A stretch of DNA of 64,000 bases from Vampirovibrio sp041737375 (GCF_041737375.1 NZ_JBGSRV010000002.1:34772-98771), one strand, 5' to 3'. Shown: positions 9,187 to 17,600, numbered from the stretch's first letter. Translations and numbers: made by a program. Notes: generated from the letters alone by a model not told the origin.

Positions 9187-9412
9187 ACTAAAAAATCACC
9201 CGCTGCTTGATGGTGGCTCACCCGGATCTGTGATGTGGCTTTATCCCAAACGACCAAGGCCATAAAGGCTTTTTTACGAAAGTACCCAACAATCGGGTTA
9301 CTTAACAAAATTATACACAAGAATCTGTAGAGTAGCGCCCTTTCTTTTCGCCGTATTTCCCCACAAAAAACGCAAAATCAGCCACAGGAATTCCCCCCCG
9401 CAGAAAATGCCT

Positions 9413-9418
9413 TATAAT
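9413..9418 (+). promoter_or_regulatory. Possible -10 box
   Basis: TATAAT sits 40 bases before the start at 9459. A T/C-rich hexamer 16 bases upstream is a poor -35. The preceding spacer from 9187 holds nothing else recognisable. Confidence 0.35.
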
Positions 9419-9458
9419 GAACCCAATAAGTTCAAAATAGGGCAGGGAGCAACATACA

Positions 9459-9791
9459 ATGGAAATTTTGCTGTTGGGTAGCATACTGATTCCCGCCCTG
9501 TTTGTGGGGACTTTGTTACTGGTTGATTATGTGGAACGGGTAGGAGCGACCATGCAAGAACGGAAAGCCATTATTTTTGAAATTTACCGATACGCCGTTT
9601 GCTTTTTAATGGTAATCGTCTTCGGCCTTAGCGCCTTTCAACTGCTAGGGGCTTTAATTGGTGAGGGCGGAAATCCACAGGCATTAACCCCACCCGCATT
9701 GGGCAGCATTATTAGCGGCTTCATCTTCCTGATTCACTGGTTGATCAAAAACCCGGCCTTGCCCGCCAGTCAAGCATCCAAACCAGATTAA
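9459..9791 (+). CDS. Small membrane protein, family not recognised
   Basis: A 110-residue protein with three probable membrane helices: about 3-24, 44-68 and 82-98. A short charged segment (ERVGATMQERKA) lies between the first two. GGGAG upstream and a perfect -10 box support expression. The neighbours are an HTH gene and two phosphatase genes on the other strand, so the context says nothing about function. Confidence 0.65.
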   Translation: MEILLLGSILIPALFVGTLLLVDYVERVGATMQERKAIIFEIYRYAVCFLMVIVFGLSAFQLLGALIGEGGNPQALTPPALGSIISGFIFLIHWLIKNPALPASQASKPD

Positions 9792-9826
9792 CCCACCTTT
9801 TTTTAAAGGCTTAAAAACTGCGGCTT

Positions 9827-10801
9827 TTAAAGAACACTGGAAGAAGAGGCGTTTTGGGTGGCATCAGCGTCTTTACCCCAATCCACGCAATCAATCACGT
9901 CGCCATGACGATTGATTGCCTTCAGCCACAAATGATTTTGGGTGACCTCAAGCAATAAAAAGTGGTGCGTTTTCAGGCGAACTTCCGAATGGGGCTGGGT
10001 CTTTCTAAAGTTATACAGGTAACTGCCCCCACCCCCGGAAACCACATAGCGAACCCCTTGAATGGGGGCAAAACGCTCATAATCATGGTCATGCCCTGCC
10101 AGGTACAGATCCACGCCATAGCGAATCATGAGAGGCTCCAGCACTTTACGAGCACCATCAGTATTGCCATTGCGCCCGGATGAATACATGGGATGATGCC
10201 CCACCACAATTTTCCAGGGGGCCTTGCTTTCAGCCAAAGCGCGCTCAATCCAGGCCCGCTGCTCAGGACTTCGCACAAAAAACGTGGTATTTAAAATAAA
10301 AAAATCAACCGGGCCTTGAGAGACTTTATAGTAATCCTTGGGCATCTTGAAGTAGGACATTTCATCTTCACGATGCCCGTTACGGTCATCATGATCGCCA
10401 ATCGTGGCTATAAATTGTATATTGCGCTCAATCAAGCCCGCATACGGGTTTTCAAAGTGAGTTTTGGCCAGTTTCTTGATGTCGCCATTCGGGTAAATGT
10501 TATCGCCTAACAGCAAGGCCAAGCCAAAAGGCTGCCGCTGATGTGCTTTGACCATTTGCTTAGCCAATTTGGCCTGAAAGGGAGTGCCTTGACCAAAATC
10601 GCCAAAGGCAATAAATCGCAGCGGCTGCTTAGAGGAAGGAGCGACCCCACAAACCAGCGGGGTTTCAGGTCGGTAGAAATCAAAATCCTCAAAAAAGAAA
10701 GCCCAACCCAAGCCCACCAATAAGAACAGCAAACTGAAGAAAATGATAGAAAGAACCGTTTTTTTTCGTTTGTTTTTTAAAACAGAGTCTGGCTGGGTCA
10801 T
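9827..10801 (-). CDS. Membrane-anchored TRAP-like (purple acid phosphatase) metallophosphoesterase, copy 2
   Basis: A 324-residue calcineurin-like phosphoesterase of the tartrate-resistant/purple acid phosphatase type. After a basic N-terminus and one membrane anchor (about 14-35) come the five metal motifs: GDFGQG, GDNIYP, GDHD, GHHPMYS and GHDHDYER. The third motif is normally GNHD/E; here the metal-liganding Asn is Asp, unlike the paralogue next door. The enzyme probably removes phosphate from organic esters outside the cytoplasmic membrane. The start at 10801 is chosen because its ATG overlaps the upstream TGA as ATGA; a start seven codons earlier is possible. Tandem duplication with the gene at 10798..11775 is evident. 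Confidence 0.88.
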   Translation of the reverse strand: MTQPDSVLKNKRKKTVLSIIFFSLLFLLVGLGWAFFFEDFDFYRPETPLVCGVAPSSKQPLRFIAFGDFGQGTPFQAKLAKQMVKAHQRQPFGLALLLGDNIYPNGDIKKLAKTHFENPYAGLIERNIQFIATIGDHDDRNGHREDEMSYFKMPKDYYKVSQGPVDFFILNTTFFVRSPEQRAWIERALAESKAPWKIVVGHHPMYSSGRNGNTDGARKVLEPLMIRYGVDLYLAGHDHDYERFAPIQGVRYVVSGGGGSYLYNFRKTQPHSEVRLKTHHFLLLEVTQNHLWLKAINRHGDVIDCVDWGKDADATQNASSSSVL

Positions 10802-11775
10802 CGCACACACTTTCTCACGCATGCCTGCTTTTTATGAGGGAGTGCCTGAGGGCGAAGCGCAGGCTGAACCCACTGGGCCTGATCAATGGTGCTACCCGTC
10901 TTATCCACCACCCTCATTTTCAGTTGATTGCCCTTTAGCTCAAAATCCAGAAAGTGATGCGCCTTCAGATAAATCAGGGACTGAGGAAGCGGCTTATCAA
11001 CGTTACGAAGATAAGCCCCACCACCACCGGAAACAATGTACTGAACCCCGTGAATGGGCTTAAAGCGCTCATAATTATGATCGTGGCCAGCCAGATATAA
11101 ATTGACCCGATAGTCAATCAACAGTGGCTCCAGCGTGTCTTTCAAGCCCTGATTAGAGCCATGCTCACCTGATGAATAAACCGGATGATGGCCCACTACG
11201 GCCTTCCAGGTTGAAGTGGAAGCCGACAACGCTTGCTTTAACCACTGTTGTTGAACCTGATCATTTGCGAAATGGTTGGTATCAATCACGAAAAACTCAA
11301 CACCCGGCTTTTTAACCGAATAATAATAGCCAGGCATCTTGAAAAAGCTCAACTGATCAGCCTGATGGCCGCCTACAATGTCGTGATTACCAATGGCCAC
11401 TATAAAATGAACGTTTTGACGAATCAGCGCCCCGTACATATCTGTAAAGTAAGGTTTTCCGAATTTTTGAATATTGCCATCCGGATAAATGTTATCACCC
11501 AGCAGTAAGGCTGCCTCATAAGGGTCTTTATCCAGCTCCATGGCCAACTGGGAAGCCACATCTTGCTGAAAGGGAGTGCCAGCGCCCCAATCGCCAAAAG
11601 CCACAAACTTATAAGGCTCTTTCAAAACTTGCGAAAGCTCTTGAGGGGCCAAAGGGCTTTCCAACGCCTGAAGCTTGGCTGAAGCCAGTAATTCCTGACG
11701 ACTCCACCAACCCAGCAGCGCAACGGCTACCAGCAGAAAAAGCCCGGTCAGCAGTTGCCCAATCTTACCTCTCAT
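10798..11775 (-). CDS. Membrane-anchored TRAP-like (purple acid phosphatase) metallophosphoesterase, copy 1
   Basis: A 325-residue paralogue of the following gene with the canonical set of metal motifs: GDWGAG, GDNIYP, GNHD, GHHPVYS and GHDHNYER. GDNxY, with the metal-bridging Asp and the Tyr of purple acid phosphatases, points to the binuclear-metal TRAP-like branch. A single hydrophobic segment (about 10-27) near the N-terminus suggests an anchored or exported enzyme. A TTG six codons earlier also opens the frame, but ATG at 11775 has AAGGAGC 9 bases upstream and is preferred. It is the first gene of a two-gene coupled unit. A phosphate-scavenging role is inferred from the family. Confidence 0.88.
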   Translation of the reverse strand: MRGKIGQLLTGLFLLVAVALLGWWSRQELLASAKLQALESPLAPQELSQVLKEPYKFVAFGDWGAGTPFQQDVASQLAMELDKDPYEAALLLGDNIYPDGNIQKFGKPYFTDMYGALIRQNVHFIVAIGNHDIVGGHQADQLSFFKMPGYYYSVKKPGVEFFVIDTNHFANDQVQQQWLKQALSASTSTWKAVVGHHPVYSSGEHGSNQGLKDTLEPLLIDYRVNLYLAGHDHNYERFKPIHGVQYIVSGGGGAYLRNVDKPLPQSLIYLKAHHFLDFELKGNQLKMRVVDKTGSTIDQAQWVQPALRPQALPHKKQACVRKCVR

Positions 11776-11918
11776 AATTAAAGCTCCTTGCAAAAGATCT
11801 CACTTATAAATAAAGAAAGATACATCTGATCACGAATGGCCTTATAATAACCCATCCCCTGATTGAATCCAAAATGAAGGTCAGTCGCAACAAATTTACG
11901 GCATCTCACAGGGAAATC

Positions 11919-11947
11919 TTGTCAGGGGCATATGCTTTTGTTAGAGT
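11919..11947 (+). promoter_or_regulatory. Probable sigma-70 promoter of the rpsE cluster
   Basis: TTGTCA (five of six to the -35 consensus), a 17-base spacer and TAGAGT (four of six to the -10). Transcription would begin near 11955 and leave a leader of about 150 bases before rpsE. The same TAGAGT with a 17-base spacer occurs in the putative purC promoter. Nothing else was recognised in the 329-base spacer. Confidence 0.45.
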
Positions 11948-12104
11948 ATCAATCCTCAATGTAGGCTTGGCCCTTAGAGTCCCCTCTATCCGTCATCAGT
12001 GTCCACGGAAGCCCAGTCTCACCGTAGTTTCCTTTAACCCAGGAAAATTTGCGGCTCCGAATTGTAAAGATAAATAGCCCTTTATATAGGAAACAAAAAG
12101 GCCA

Positions 12105-12854
12105 ATGACAAACGAAATGTCCAACGAAAACGATAAGCCGCTGGATCAAGCAGTTCAGCAGGGCCAGGATGCTGCCCCCCAACAAGCTTCAGCACCAGAA
12201 GCACGTCCCCCACGCGCTGGCGGACCGGGTGGACCGGGTGGACCCGGTGGTGATAGAGGCCAAAGAAGAGGCCCCGGTGGCGGACCCGGACAAGGACGCG
12301 GTCAAGGCCGTGGACCTGGTGGCGGACCCGGACAAGGACGTGGCCCAGGCCCCGGACAAGCCGACGATGCCGAGCGCAGCGAGTGGAAAGAAAAAGTAAT
12401 TCAAATCCGTCGGGTAACCAAGGTGGTCAAGGGCGGTAAGAAGATGTCTTTCCGGGCCGTTGTAGTGGTCGGTAATGGCAAAGGCCAGGTCGGCATTGGC
12501 ATTGGCAAGTCCAATGAAGTCATTGGCGCCATCCAAAAAGGCGTGGCTGCGGCTAAAAAATCTTTAATTGATGTGCCGCTGCACAACACCACCATTCCTC
12601 ACCCTGTAAAAAGTAAGGCTGGCGGCAGCGTGGTAGTATTGCGCCCCGCTTCCAAAGGTACCGGGGTTATCGCTGGCGGAGCCGCTCGGGCGCTGCTGGA
12701 ACTTGCCGGGATTGAGAACATTCTGTCCAAATCCTTGGGTTCCAACTCCCCTTTAAACGTGGCTCGAGCCACTTTAAAAGGCCTTGCGGAGCTACGCACG
12801 TTCGAACAAATCGCACGTGCCCGTGGGAAAACCGTCAAAGAAATCCTGATGTAG
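12105..12854 (+). CDS. rpsE: Small ribosomal subunit protein S5 (uS5) with long Gly-rich N-terminal extension
   Basis: The S5 core, about residues 92-249, carries the usual double-stranded-RNA-binding-like fold: EKVIQIRRVTKVVKGGKK, a GNGKGQVGIGIGK loop and a C-terminal domain ending in RGKTVKEIL. It binds 16S rRNA in the decoding accuracy region. The protein is 249 residues, against about 166 in E. coli. The excess is an N-terminal extension of about 90 residues: an acidic, Gln-rich start (1-35), then repeated Gly-Pro-Gly-Gly and Gly-Gln-Gly-Arg-Gly units (39-84), encoded by imperfect tandem DNA repeats. The gene is the first of the cluster; rplR, which usually precedes it, is absent. Confidence 0.95.
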   Translation: MTNEMSNENDKPLDQAVQQGQDAAPQQASAPEARPPRAGGPGGPGGPGGDRGQRRGPGGGPGQGRGQGRGPGGGPGQGRGPGPGQADDAERSEWKEKVIQIRRVTKVVKGGKKMSFRAVVVVGNGKGQVGIGIGKSNEVIGAIQKGVAAAKKSLIDVPLHNTTIPHPVKSKAGGSVVVLRPASKGTGVIAGGAARALLELAGIENILSKSLGSNSPLNVARATLKGLAELRTFEQIARARGKTVKEILM

Positions 12855-12883
12855 ACCTTATTTGAATTCGGAGAAAATTTTAA

Positions 12884-13090
12884 ATGTCCGCTAACGAACA
12901 ACAGAAGACCGATCGTCAGGTCAAAGTGACGCTGACCCGTAGCTTGCTGGGCAGGCCCGAAAAACATCGCCGGGTCGCACGCGCTTTGGGTTTGACCAAA
13001 ACCAACCACACTGTGGTGCATTATGATACGGCGGTTATCCGTGGCATGATCACCAAAATTTCCCACCTGCTCACCGTGGAGACTGCATAA
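12884..13090 (+). CDS. rpmD: Large ribosomal subunit protein L30 (uL30)
   Basis: A 68-residue L30. The QVKVTLTRSLLGRPEKHRR start and the LGLTK / RGMITKISHL segments are characteristic. It lies between rpsE and rplO as in the standard spc operon. CGGAGA stands 10 bases before the ATG. Photosynthetic cyanobacteria lack this gene, so its presence argues for a non-photosynthetic relative or another phylum. Confidence 0.93.
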   Translation: MSANEQQKTDRQVKVTLTRSLLGRPEKHRRVARALGLTKTNHTVVHYDTAVIRGMITKISHLLTVETA

Positions 13091-13092
13091 TC

Positions 13093-13623
13093 ATGTCAAA
13101 GAAAACAACTGAAACCACCGCAGCCCCTGAGGGCGAGGTCAAAACCTTTCTTTCCTTAACCGATTTAAAACCAGCCAAAGGCTCTGTGAAAGCAAAGTTG
13201 CGGGTTGGACGCGGTCGGGCCAGCGGCGCCGGTAAAACCGCCAACCGAGGTCACAACGGTGAAGGCCAGCGTTCTGGTCGTTCCAGAAAACGTGGCTTTG
13301 AGGGCGGTCAGATGCCCGGTTATCGCCGTATGCCAAAAATCAACGGATTTGAACTGGTCAATCCCCGCCAATGGCTGGAATTGAACGTTGAAGATCTGGA
13401 ACAGATTTTGCTGCCTGAAGAAAATGAACTGACCTACGATTTGCTGCTGACCGGCGGGCTGATGAAAATCAAGCACGACGGCATCCGGGTTCTGGGTAAA
13501 GGCGAAGTAAAGCGCAAAATCACAGTAGAAGCGCATTATGTGACCCCTTCCGCCCGTCAGAAAATCGAGGCGGCTGGTGGCAGCATTCGCTTGATAGGCC
13601 CCGCCGAAGCTGCAGAAGCTTAG
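13093..13623 (+). CDS. rplO: Large ribosomal subunit protein L15 (uL15)
   Basis: A 176-residue L15, somewhat longer than the E. coli protein (144) because of an N-terminal stretch of about 20 residues and the C-terminus. The diagnostic Gly/Arg-rich segment RVGRGRASGAGKT...GHNGEGQRSG is at about 37-60, followed by the RRMPKINGF region. L15 binds 23S rRNA and is a late assembly protein. Only two bases separate it from rpmD, so its ribosome binding site lies in the end of that gene. Confidence 0.95.
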   Translation: MSKKTTETTAAPEGEVKTFLSLTDLKPAKGSVKAKLRVGRGRASGAGKTANRGHNGEGQRSGRSRKRGFEGGQMPGYRRMPKINGFELVNPRQWLELNVEDLEQILLPEENELTYDLLLTGGLMKIKHDGIRVLGKGEVKRKITVEAHYVTPSARQKIEAAGGSIRLIGPAEAAEA

Positions 13624-13672
13624 GTCGCACTATCCAAGGTACTCCATATATTTGATTAAAGAGGATTCTTCG

Positions 13673-15004
13673 GTGGCTAAGCCCAAAGCAGGCGCAATAC
13701 CGGGAGTCGGCGACATCCAGGCAATGTGGGAAGCGTCCGGCCTCAAAAGTAAATTAATATTTACCATTCTGATGCTGGCAGTTTTTCGCCTCGGTGTTCA
13801 TGTTCCCGTGTGGGGCGTACATCCAGAACTGATTCAAGGCGCACTTGGCAACCAGTTGCTAGGATTCCTGGATATGTTCTCCGGCGGCGCTCTCACAAGC
13901 GTTTCCGTATTAGCCCTCGGTATTGGCCCCTACATCACTTCTTCTATCATCATGCAGCTTTTATCCGTGGTTATTCCGCGTTTAGAAGAATTGCAGAAGG
14001 AAGAAGGAGAGGCTGGCCGCCGAAAAATCTCTCAATACACCCGTTACCTAACCATTGTGCTGGCCGGATTTCAGGCCGTTTTGATATTGCGTTTAATCGG
14101 CAGTGCCGGTGCCATTGATCCCAATATCACGCCTTGGGTATTTTATGTGCAGGCGGTGTTAACCTTAACGGCAGGCGCTGTTTTCGCCCTTTGGGTGTCA
14201 GAAATGATTACGGAACGGGGCATCGGCAATGGCGGCTCTCTGCTCATTTTCGCTGGTATTTTGTCCCGAGTGCCCTTCTACTGGACCCAAACCGAGCAAT
14301 TGGTTTCTAACGACGCCCAAAAATCATTTTTTCTGGTGCTTTTGCTGGGTATCTATCTGGTAACCATCGGATTAATCATTGTCTTGCAAGAAGCCACCCG
14401 GAAAATCTTTATTGTCAGCGCCAAACGCCAAGTGGGCAACCGAATTTACGGCGGACAAAACACGCACATTCCTTTTAAAATCAATCCAGCCGGTGTAATG
14501 CCCATTATTTTTGCCTTTGCTGTATTGGCTTTCCCCAGTACTATTTTTGCCTTTTTACAGCAGCAAAACCCAACGGGCATCATGCGTGAAGTGCTCAACT
14601 TCTACACCGTTTACCTGGCGGCAGGAAAACCCGCGTATATCGTGGGTGAATTCCTTCTGATTGTCTTCTTTACCTTCTTTTATTCATCGATCATCCCCAG
14701 CATGCAGCCCAAGGAAATTGCCGATAATTTGAAAAAATATGGTAGCTCCATTCCAGGCGTAAAACCCGGTCGACCTACAGCCGAAAAGCTGGGCGAAATT
14801 CTAAGCCGAACCACATTTATTGGTGCTTTCGCCTTGGCTGCCATTACCTTAATCGCCAGCTCAGCCACCAGCATTACAGGCATCACCACCTTACAGGGGC
14901 TAGGAGCCACATCGCTCATTATTATGGTAGGTGTAGCGCTAGACACGGTGAATCAAATCAGAGTTCACTTACTGGCACGGCAGTACGAAGGATTTCTCAA
15001 GTAA
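13673..15004 (+). CDS. secY: Protein translocase subunit SecY
   Basis: The 443-residue channel subunit of the Sec translocon. Ten membrane helices are predicted, with recognisable segments FRLGVHVPVWG, SALGIGPYITSSII-like helix 2, GNGGSLLIFAG, and the cytoplasmic loops that bind SecA and ribosomes. The C-terminal QIRVHLLARQYEGFL is typical. A TTG at 13652 opens the same frame, but GTG at 13673 has AGAGGA 7 bases upstream and gives a family-like start, so it is chosen. Standard position between rplO and adk. Confidence 0.95.
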   Translation: MAKPKAGAIPGVGDIQAMWEASGLKSKLIFTILMLAVFRLGVHVPVWGVHPELIQGALGNQLLGFLDMFSGGALTSVSVLALGIGPYITSSIIMQLLSVVIPRLEELQKEEGEAGRRKISQYTRYLTIVLAGFQAVLILRLIGSAGAIDPNITPWVFYVQAVLTLTAGAVFALWVSEMITERGIGNGGSLLIFAGILSRVPFYWTQTEQLVSNDAQKSFFLVLLLGIYLVTIGLIIVLQEATRKIFIVSAKRQVGNRIYGGQNTHIPFKINPAGVMPIIFAFAVLAFPSTIFAFLQQQNPTGIMREVLNFYTVYLAAGKPAYIVGEFLLIVFFTFFYSSIIPSMQPKEIADNLKKYGSSIPGVKPGRPTAEKLGEILSRTTFIGAFALAAITLIASSATSITGITTLQGLGATSLIIMVGVALDTVNQIRVHLLARQYEGFLK

Positions 15005-15033
15005 TCCGGTCAATTGAAAGATAACAGCGACTT

Positions 15034-15813
15034 ATGACTGATTTTTCAAAAAACTTAAAAAACAAACTGCTTTTCCCCTTTGTGGCGCCGCCCAATGGTG
15101 GGAAAGGGACTCAAACTCAAATTTTATCTGAACGCTACCATCTACCCACCTTTGATATGGGCTCTACTTTTCGAGCCATTATGAAGGAAGGGAAAGATCC
15201 CGAGCTTAAAGCTGAGCTGGAATCTTATATGAATAATGGGAAATTGGTACCCATTAAAACCGTAGTCAAAGTGTTTCAAAAAGGTCTTGAAGCACTGGCA
15301 GCTGACCATTCAGAAGCAAAAGGATTTATTCTGGATGGCTTTCCACGCAACCAGGAGCAAGCCGATGCCCTTCTAGAGCTTTGCCAGCACTGGGAAGCGG
15401 AGCTGAGCAAAGCCATTTATTTGAATGTCAGTCTGGACATTGTTAAAGCACGAGCCACAGGCAGAAGATTTTGCAGTGAAAACGCGCGTCATGTTTACAA
15501 TGTCAATGATGAGTGCCTCGCGCCCAAACAGCAAAAAATCAGCCCGGATGGCTCAATAGCCACAGATCAACAAGGCCGTGCTATTGGATTGTGCGATATT
15601 GATCAGGCTGAATTAATTGTGAGAACTGATGATGAGCCGCAAACTGTAGAAAAGCGTTTGGCTGAATACCAAAAAGAAACCAATCCCCTCATTGAACATC
15701 TTCAGGAAAAAGGATATCTTGCCGAAATCAATGGAGAACAGGCACCTGAAAAAGTAACATTGGCGATTGAATCGCTCATCCAACCCATCCTTGGCTTATC
15801 AACCGCTTCCTAG
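15034..15813 (+). CDS. adk: Adenylate kinase with atypical P-loop and LID
   Basis: A 259-residue NMP kinase in the standard secY-adk-map position. It should interconvert ATP and AMP with two ADP. AMP-binding features are present: DMGSTFRA, GFILDGFPRNQEQA and the C-terminal EKRLAEYQKETNPLI. The P-loop reads APPNGGKGT (18-26) where the family has GPPGAGKGT, so the first and fourth Gly are replaced, while GKGT is kept. The LID keeps GRRF and LCD but only part of the four-Cys zinc knuckle; CSEN stands for CxxC. The chain is about 40 residues longer than usual. It is most likely a divergent but working Adk; a second adk elsewhere cannot be excluded. Confidence 0.85.
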   Translation: MTDFSKNLKNKLLFPFVAPPNGGKGTQTQILSERYHLPTFDMGSTFRAIMKEGKDPELKAELESYMNNGKLVPIKTVVKVFQKGLEALAADHSEAKGFILDGFPRNQEQADALLELCQHWEAELSKAIYLNVSLDIVKARATGRRFCSENARHVYNVNDECLAPKQQKISPDGSIATDQQGRAIGLCDIDQAELIVRTDDEPQTVEKRLAEYQKETNPLIEHLQEKGYLAEINGEQAPEKVTLAIESLIQPILGLSTAS

Positions 15814-15823
15814 GAGCTTTCCC

Positions 15824-16585
15824 ATGCCCGAACGTATTGATCGTAAATCCAGACATGAAATAGGCCTAATCCGAACTGCGGCCAAAATCAACGCAGAGGC
15901 GCATCAGGCTGTGCAAGCCGCCATCAAACCGGGGATCAGCACGTTGGAACTGGATGAGATTGCGGAATCTTATATTCGCAAAGCAGGTGGAGTACCCGCA
16001 TTCAAAGGTTTATACGGCTTCCCGAAGACCTTATGCATGTCGGTCAATGAAGAAGTGGTGCATGGCATTCCAAATGCCGAAAAGATTCTCCTGGATGGAG
16101 ACGTGGTTAGCGTAGATTGTGGAACCATTTATAAAGGATTGTATTCCGACTCGGCGGTGACCTGGCCCGTTGGAACGGTGAAGCCGGAAGTTTTAAAACT
16201 GCTCGCCGCCACAGAGGAAGGTCTACTGGCAGGTATTGCTCAAATGCGCCCAGGAAACTATCTGGATGACATTTCAGGGGCCATTGAGGATGTTTGTAAA
16301 AAGTACGGCTATGGCCTGGTTCGCAATTATGGCGGGCATGGCGTTGGGAAAAAGCCGCACGAAGCGCCTTTTATCCACAATTTTCGTACCGGAGAGCAAG
16401 GCCCTAAGCTAGAAGAAGGCAATGTACTGGCCATTGAGCCTATGTTTAACCTGGGCGAAGATGACGTATACACCGCAGCGGACGAATGGACAGTACTTAC
16501 AAAAGATCACTTGCCCTCGGCTCATTTTGAGCATACAGTAGTGGTTACCAAAGGGGAGCCTGAAATCCTGACTCTTCTGCAGTGA
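15824..16585 (+). CDS. map: Methionine aminopeptidase, type I
   Basis: A 253-residue metalloenzyme that removes the initiator Met from new proteins. The five metal ligands of the pita-bread fold are visible: two Asp in SVDCG and YSDSAVTW, His in GGHGVGKK, Glu in AIEPMF and Glu in AHFEHTVVV. An upstream in-frame Met lies inside adk; the ATG at 15824 is chosen because TAGGAGC stands 7 bases ahead and the protein then starts like other MetAPs (RKSRHEIGLIR). It follows adk by 10 bases and precedes infA, the common order. Confidence 0.95.
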   Translation: MPERIDRKSRHEIGLIRTAAKINAEAHQAVQAAIKPGISTLELDEIAESYIRKAGGVPAFKGLYGFPKTLCMSVNEEVVHGIPNAEKILLDGDVVSVDCGTIYKGLYSDSAVTWPVGTVKPEVLKLLAATEEGLLAGIAQMRPGNYLDDISGAIEDVCKKYGYGLVRNYGGHGVGKKPHEAPFIHNFRTGEQGPKLEEGNVLAIEPMFNLGEDDVYTAADEWTVLTKDHLPSAHFEHTVVVTKGEPEILTLLQ

Positions 16586-16629
16586 TTACCGGCACCCAGT
16601 CGCATTATTAGGAATCAGCAAAAGCACTT

Positions 16630-16845
16630 ATGGCCAAAGACGTCATCGAAATGGAAGGCACCGTCCACGAATCCCTCCCCAACGCTATGTTTCGGGTAGA
16701 ATTGGAAAATGGTTTGGTGATCCTCGCTCATATTTCTGGTAAAATTCGCAAAAACTTCATTCGTATTCTGCCTGGAGATAAGGTCAAGATAGAACTGTCT
16801 CCCTATGACCTCACTCGTGGGCGGATTACATACCGTCTTAAATAG
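16630..16845 (+). CDS. infA: Translation initiation factor IF-1
   Basis: A 71-residue OB-fold protein beginning AKDVIEMEGTVHESLPNAMF, with HISGKIRKNFIRILPGDKV and SPYDLTRGRITYR, all diagnostic. It binds the A site of the 30S subunit during initiation. It lies between map and rpmJ as in most bacteria. Confidence 0.97.
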   Translation: MAKDVIEMEGTVHESLPNAMFRVELENGLVILAHISGKIRKNFIRILPGDKVKIELSPYDLTRGRITYRLK

Positions 16846-16875
16846 TCCATCCCCCTTAAATCGAAGGTTAGACCC

Positions 16876-16989
16876 ATGAAAGTCCGTACATCTGTCAAAA
16901 AAATGTGTGAGCATTGCAAAGTCATCCGTCGCAAAAAACGGGTAGCCGTCATCTGCTTAAACCCCAAGCACAAACAGCGTCAAGGATGA
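16876..16989 (+). CDS. rpmJ: Large ribosomal subunit protein L36 (bL36)
   Basis: A 37-residue protein starting MKVRTSVKKMCEHCKVI. The zinc-ribbon ligands Cys11, Cys14, Cys27 and His32 are all present, so this is the zinc-binding form. It is the last gene before a terminator, so the following rpsM unit probably has its own promoter. Confidence 0.96.
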   Translation: MKVRTSVKKMCEHCKVIRRKKRVAVICLNPKHKQRQG

Positions 16990-16997
16990 TTCTGTCT

Positions 16998-17031
16998 TAG
17001 CCTCCCTACTTCGGCAGGGTAGGCTATTTTT
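16998..17031 (+). terminator. Rho-independent terminator after rpmJ
   Basis: Arms TAGCCT and AGGCTA, then CCCT and AGGG after a one-base bulge, close on the loop ACTTCGGC and are followed by TTTTTGT. It splits the ribosomal cluster into an upstream (rpsE-rpmJ) and a downstream (rpsM-rpsI) unit. The 200 bases after it are AT-rich and should hold the rpsM promoter, but no clear -35/-10 pair was found. Confidence 0.7.
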
Positions 17032-17231
17032 GTGTAACGCAAGAGGAATTACCTTTGCAATTATTGCAAAAGTTTATGTCTTTTACCTCAAATTCGACTC
17101 TCCTCTTGATTCTAGTTTACTTTTAATTTAATTTTAATTTTCAACAGTGCGAATTCTTAAAAAGAAAACGTGCTCTTTGTTTTCTTTTTCAAATTTCAGT
17201 TAAGTTTAAGACCAGTTAATCAGGAGTCCCA

Positions 17232-17600
17232 ATGGCCAGAATCGTCGGAGTAGACCTCCCAAGAAATAAAAAGATGCTGTATGCCCTGCCTTACATTTAC
17301 GGTATTGGCTTGTCGCTGGCACGTAAAATTTTGCAAATCACTAAAGTCAACCCCGATAAGCGGACCGATGATTTGACTGAGTCTGAAATCAACGCGCTGC
17401 GGGATGAGATTGAAAAGAATTATCAAGTGGAAGGTGATTTACGCCGTTCTGAAGGCTTGAACATCAAGCGGCTGATTGAAATCAACTGCTATCGTGGGCA
17501 ACGCCACAAGCGCGGCCTGCCGGTGCGTGGCCAGCGTACTAAAACCAACGCCCGTACCCGTCGTGGTAAGCGTTCGGCCCCGATGAAGAAAAAAGCTTAG
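17232..17600 (+). CDS. rpsM: Small ribosomal subunit protein S13 (uS13)
   Basis: A 122-residue S13: MARIVGVDLPRNKKMLYALP start, the helix-two-turn-helix GIGLSLARKIL, and the basic tail RGQRTKTNARTRRGKR. It sits on the 30S head and contacts the 50S subunit and P-site tRNA. CAGGAG lies 8 bases upstream. A 121-base spacer, unusually long for this cluster, separates it from rpsK. Confidence 0.97.
   Translation: MARIVGVDLPRNKKMLYALPYIYGIGLSLARKILQITKVNPDKRTDDLTESEINALRDEIEKNYQVEGDLRRSEGLNIKRLIEINCYRGQRHKRGLPVRGQRTKTNARTRRGKRSAPMKKKA

Noticed and set aside
16615..16914. 99-codon minus-strand frame across infA and rpmJ
   Set aside because: Antisense shadow of two certain genes.
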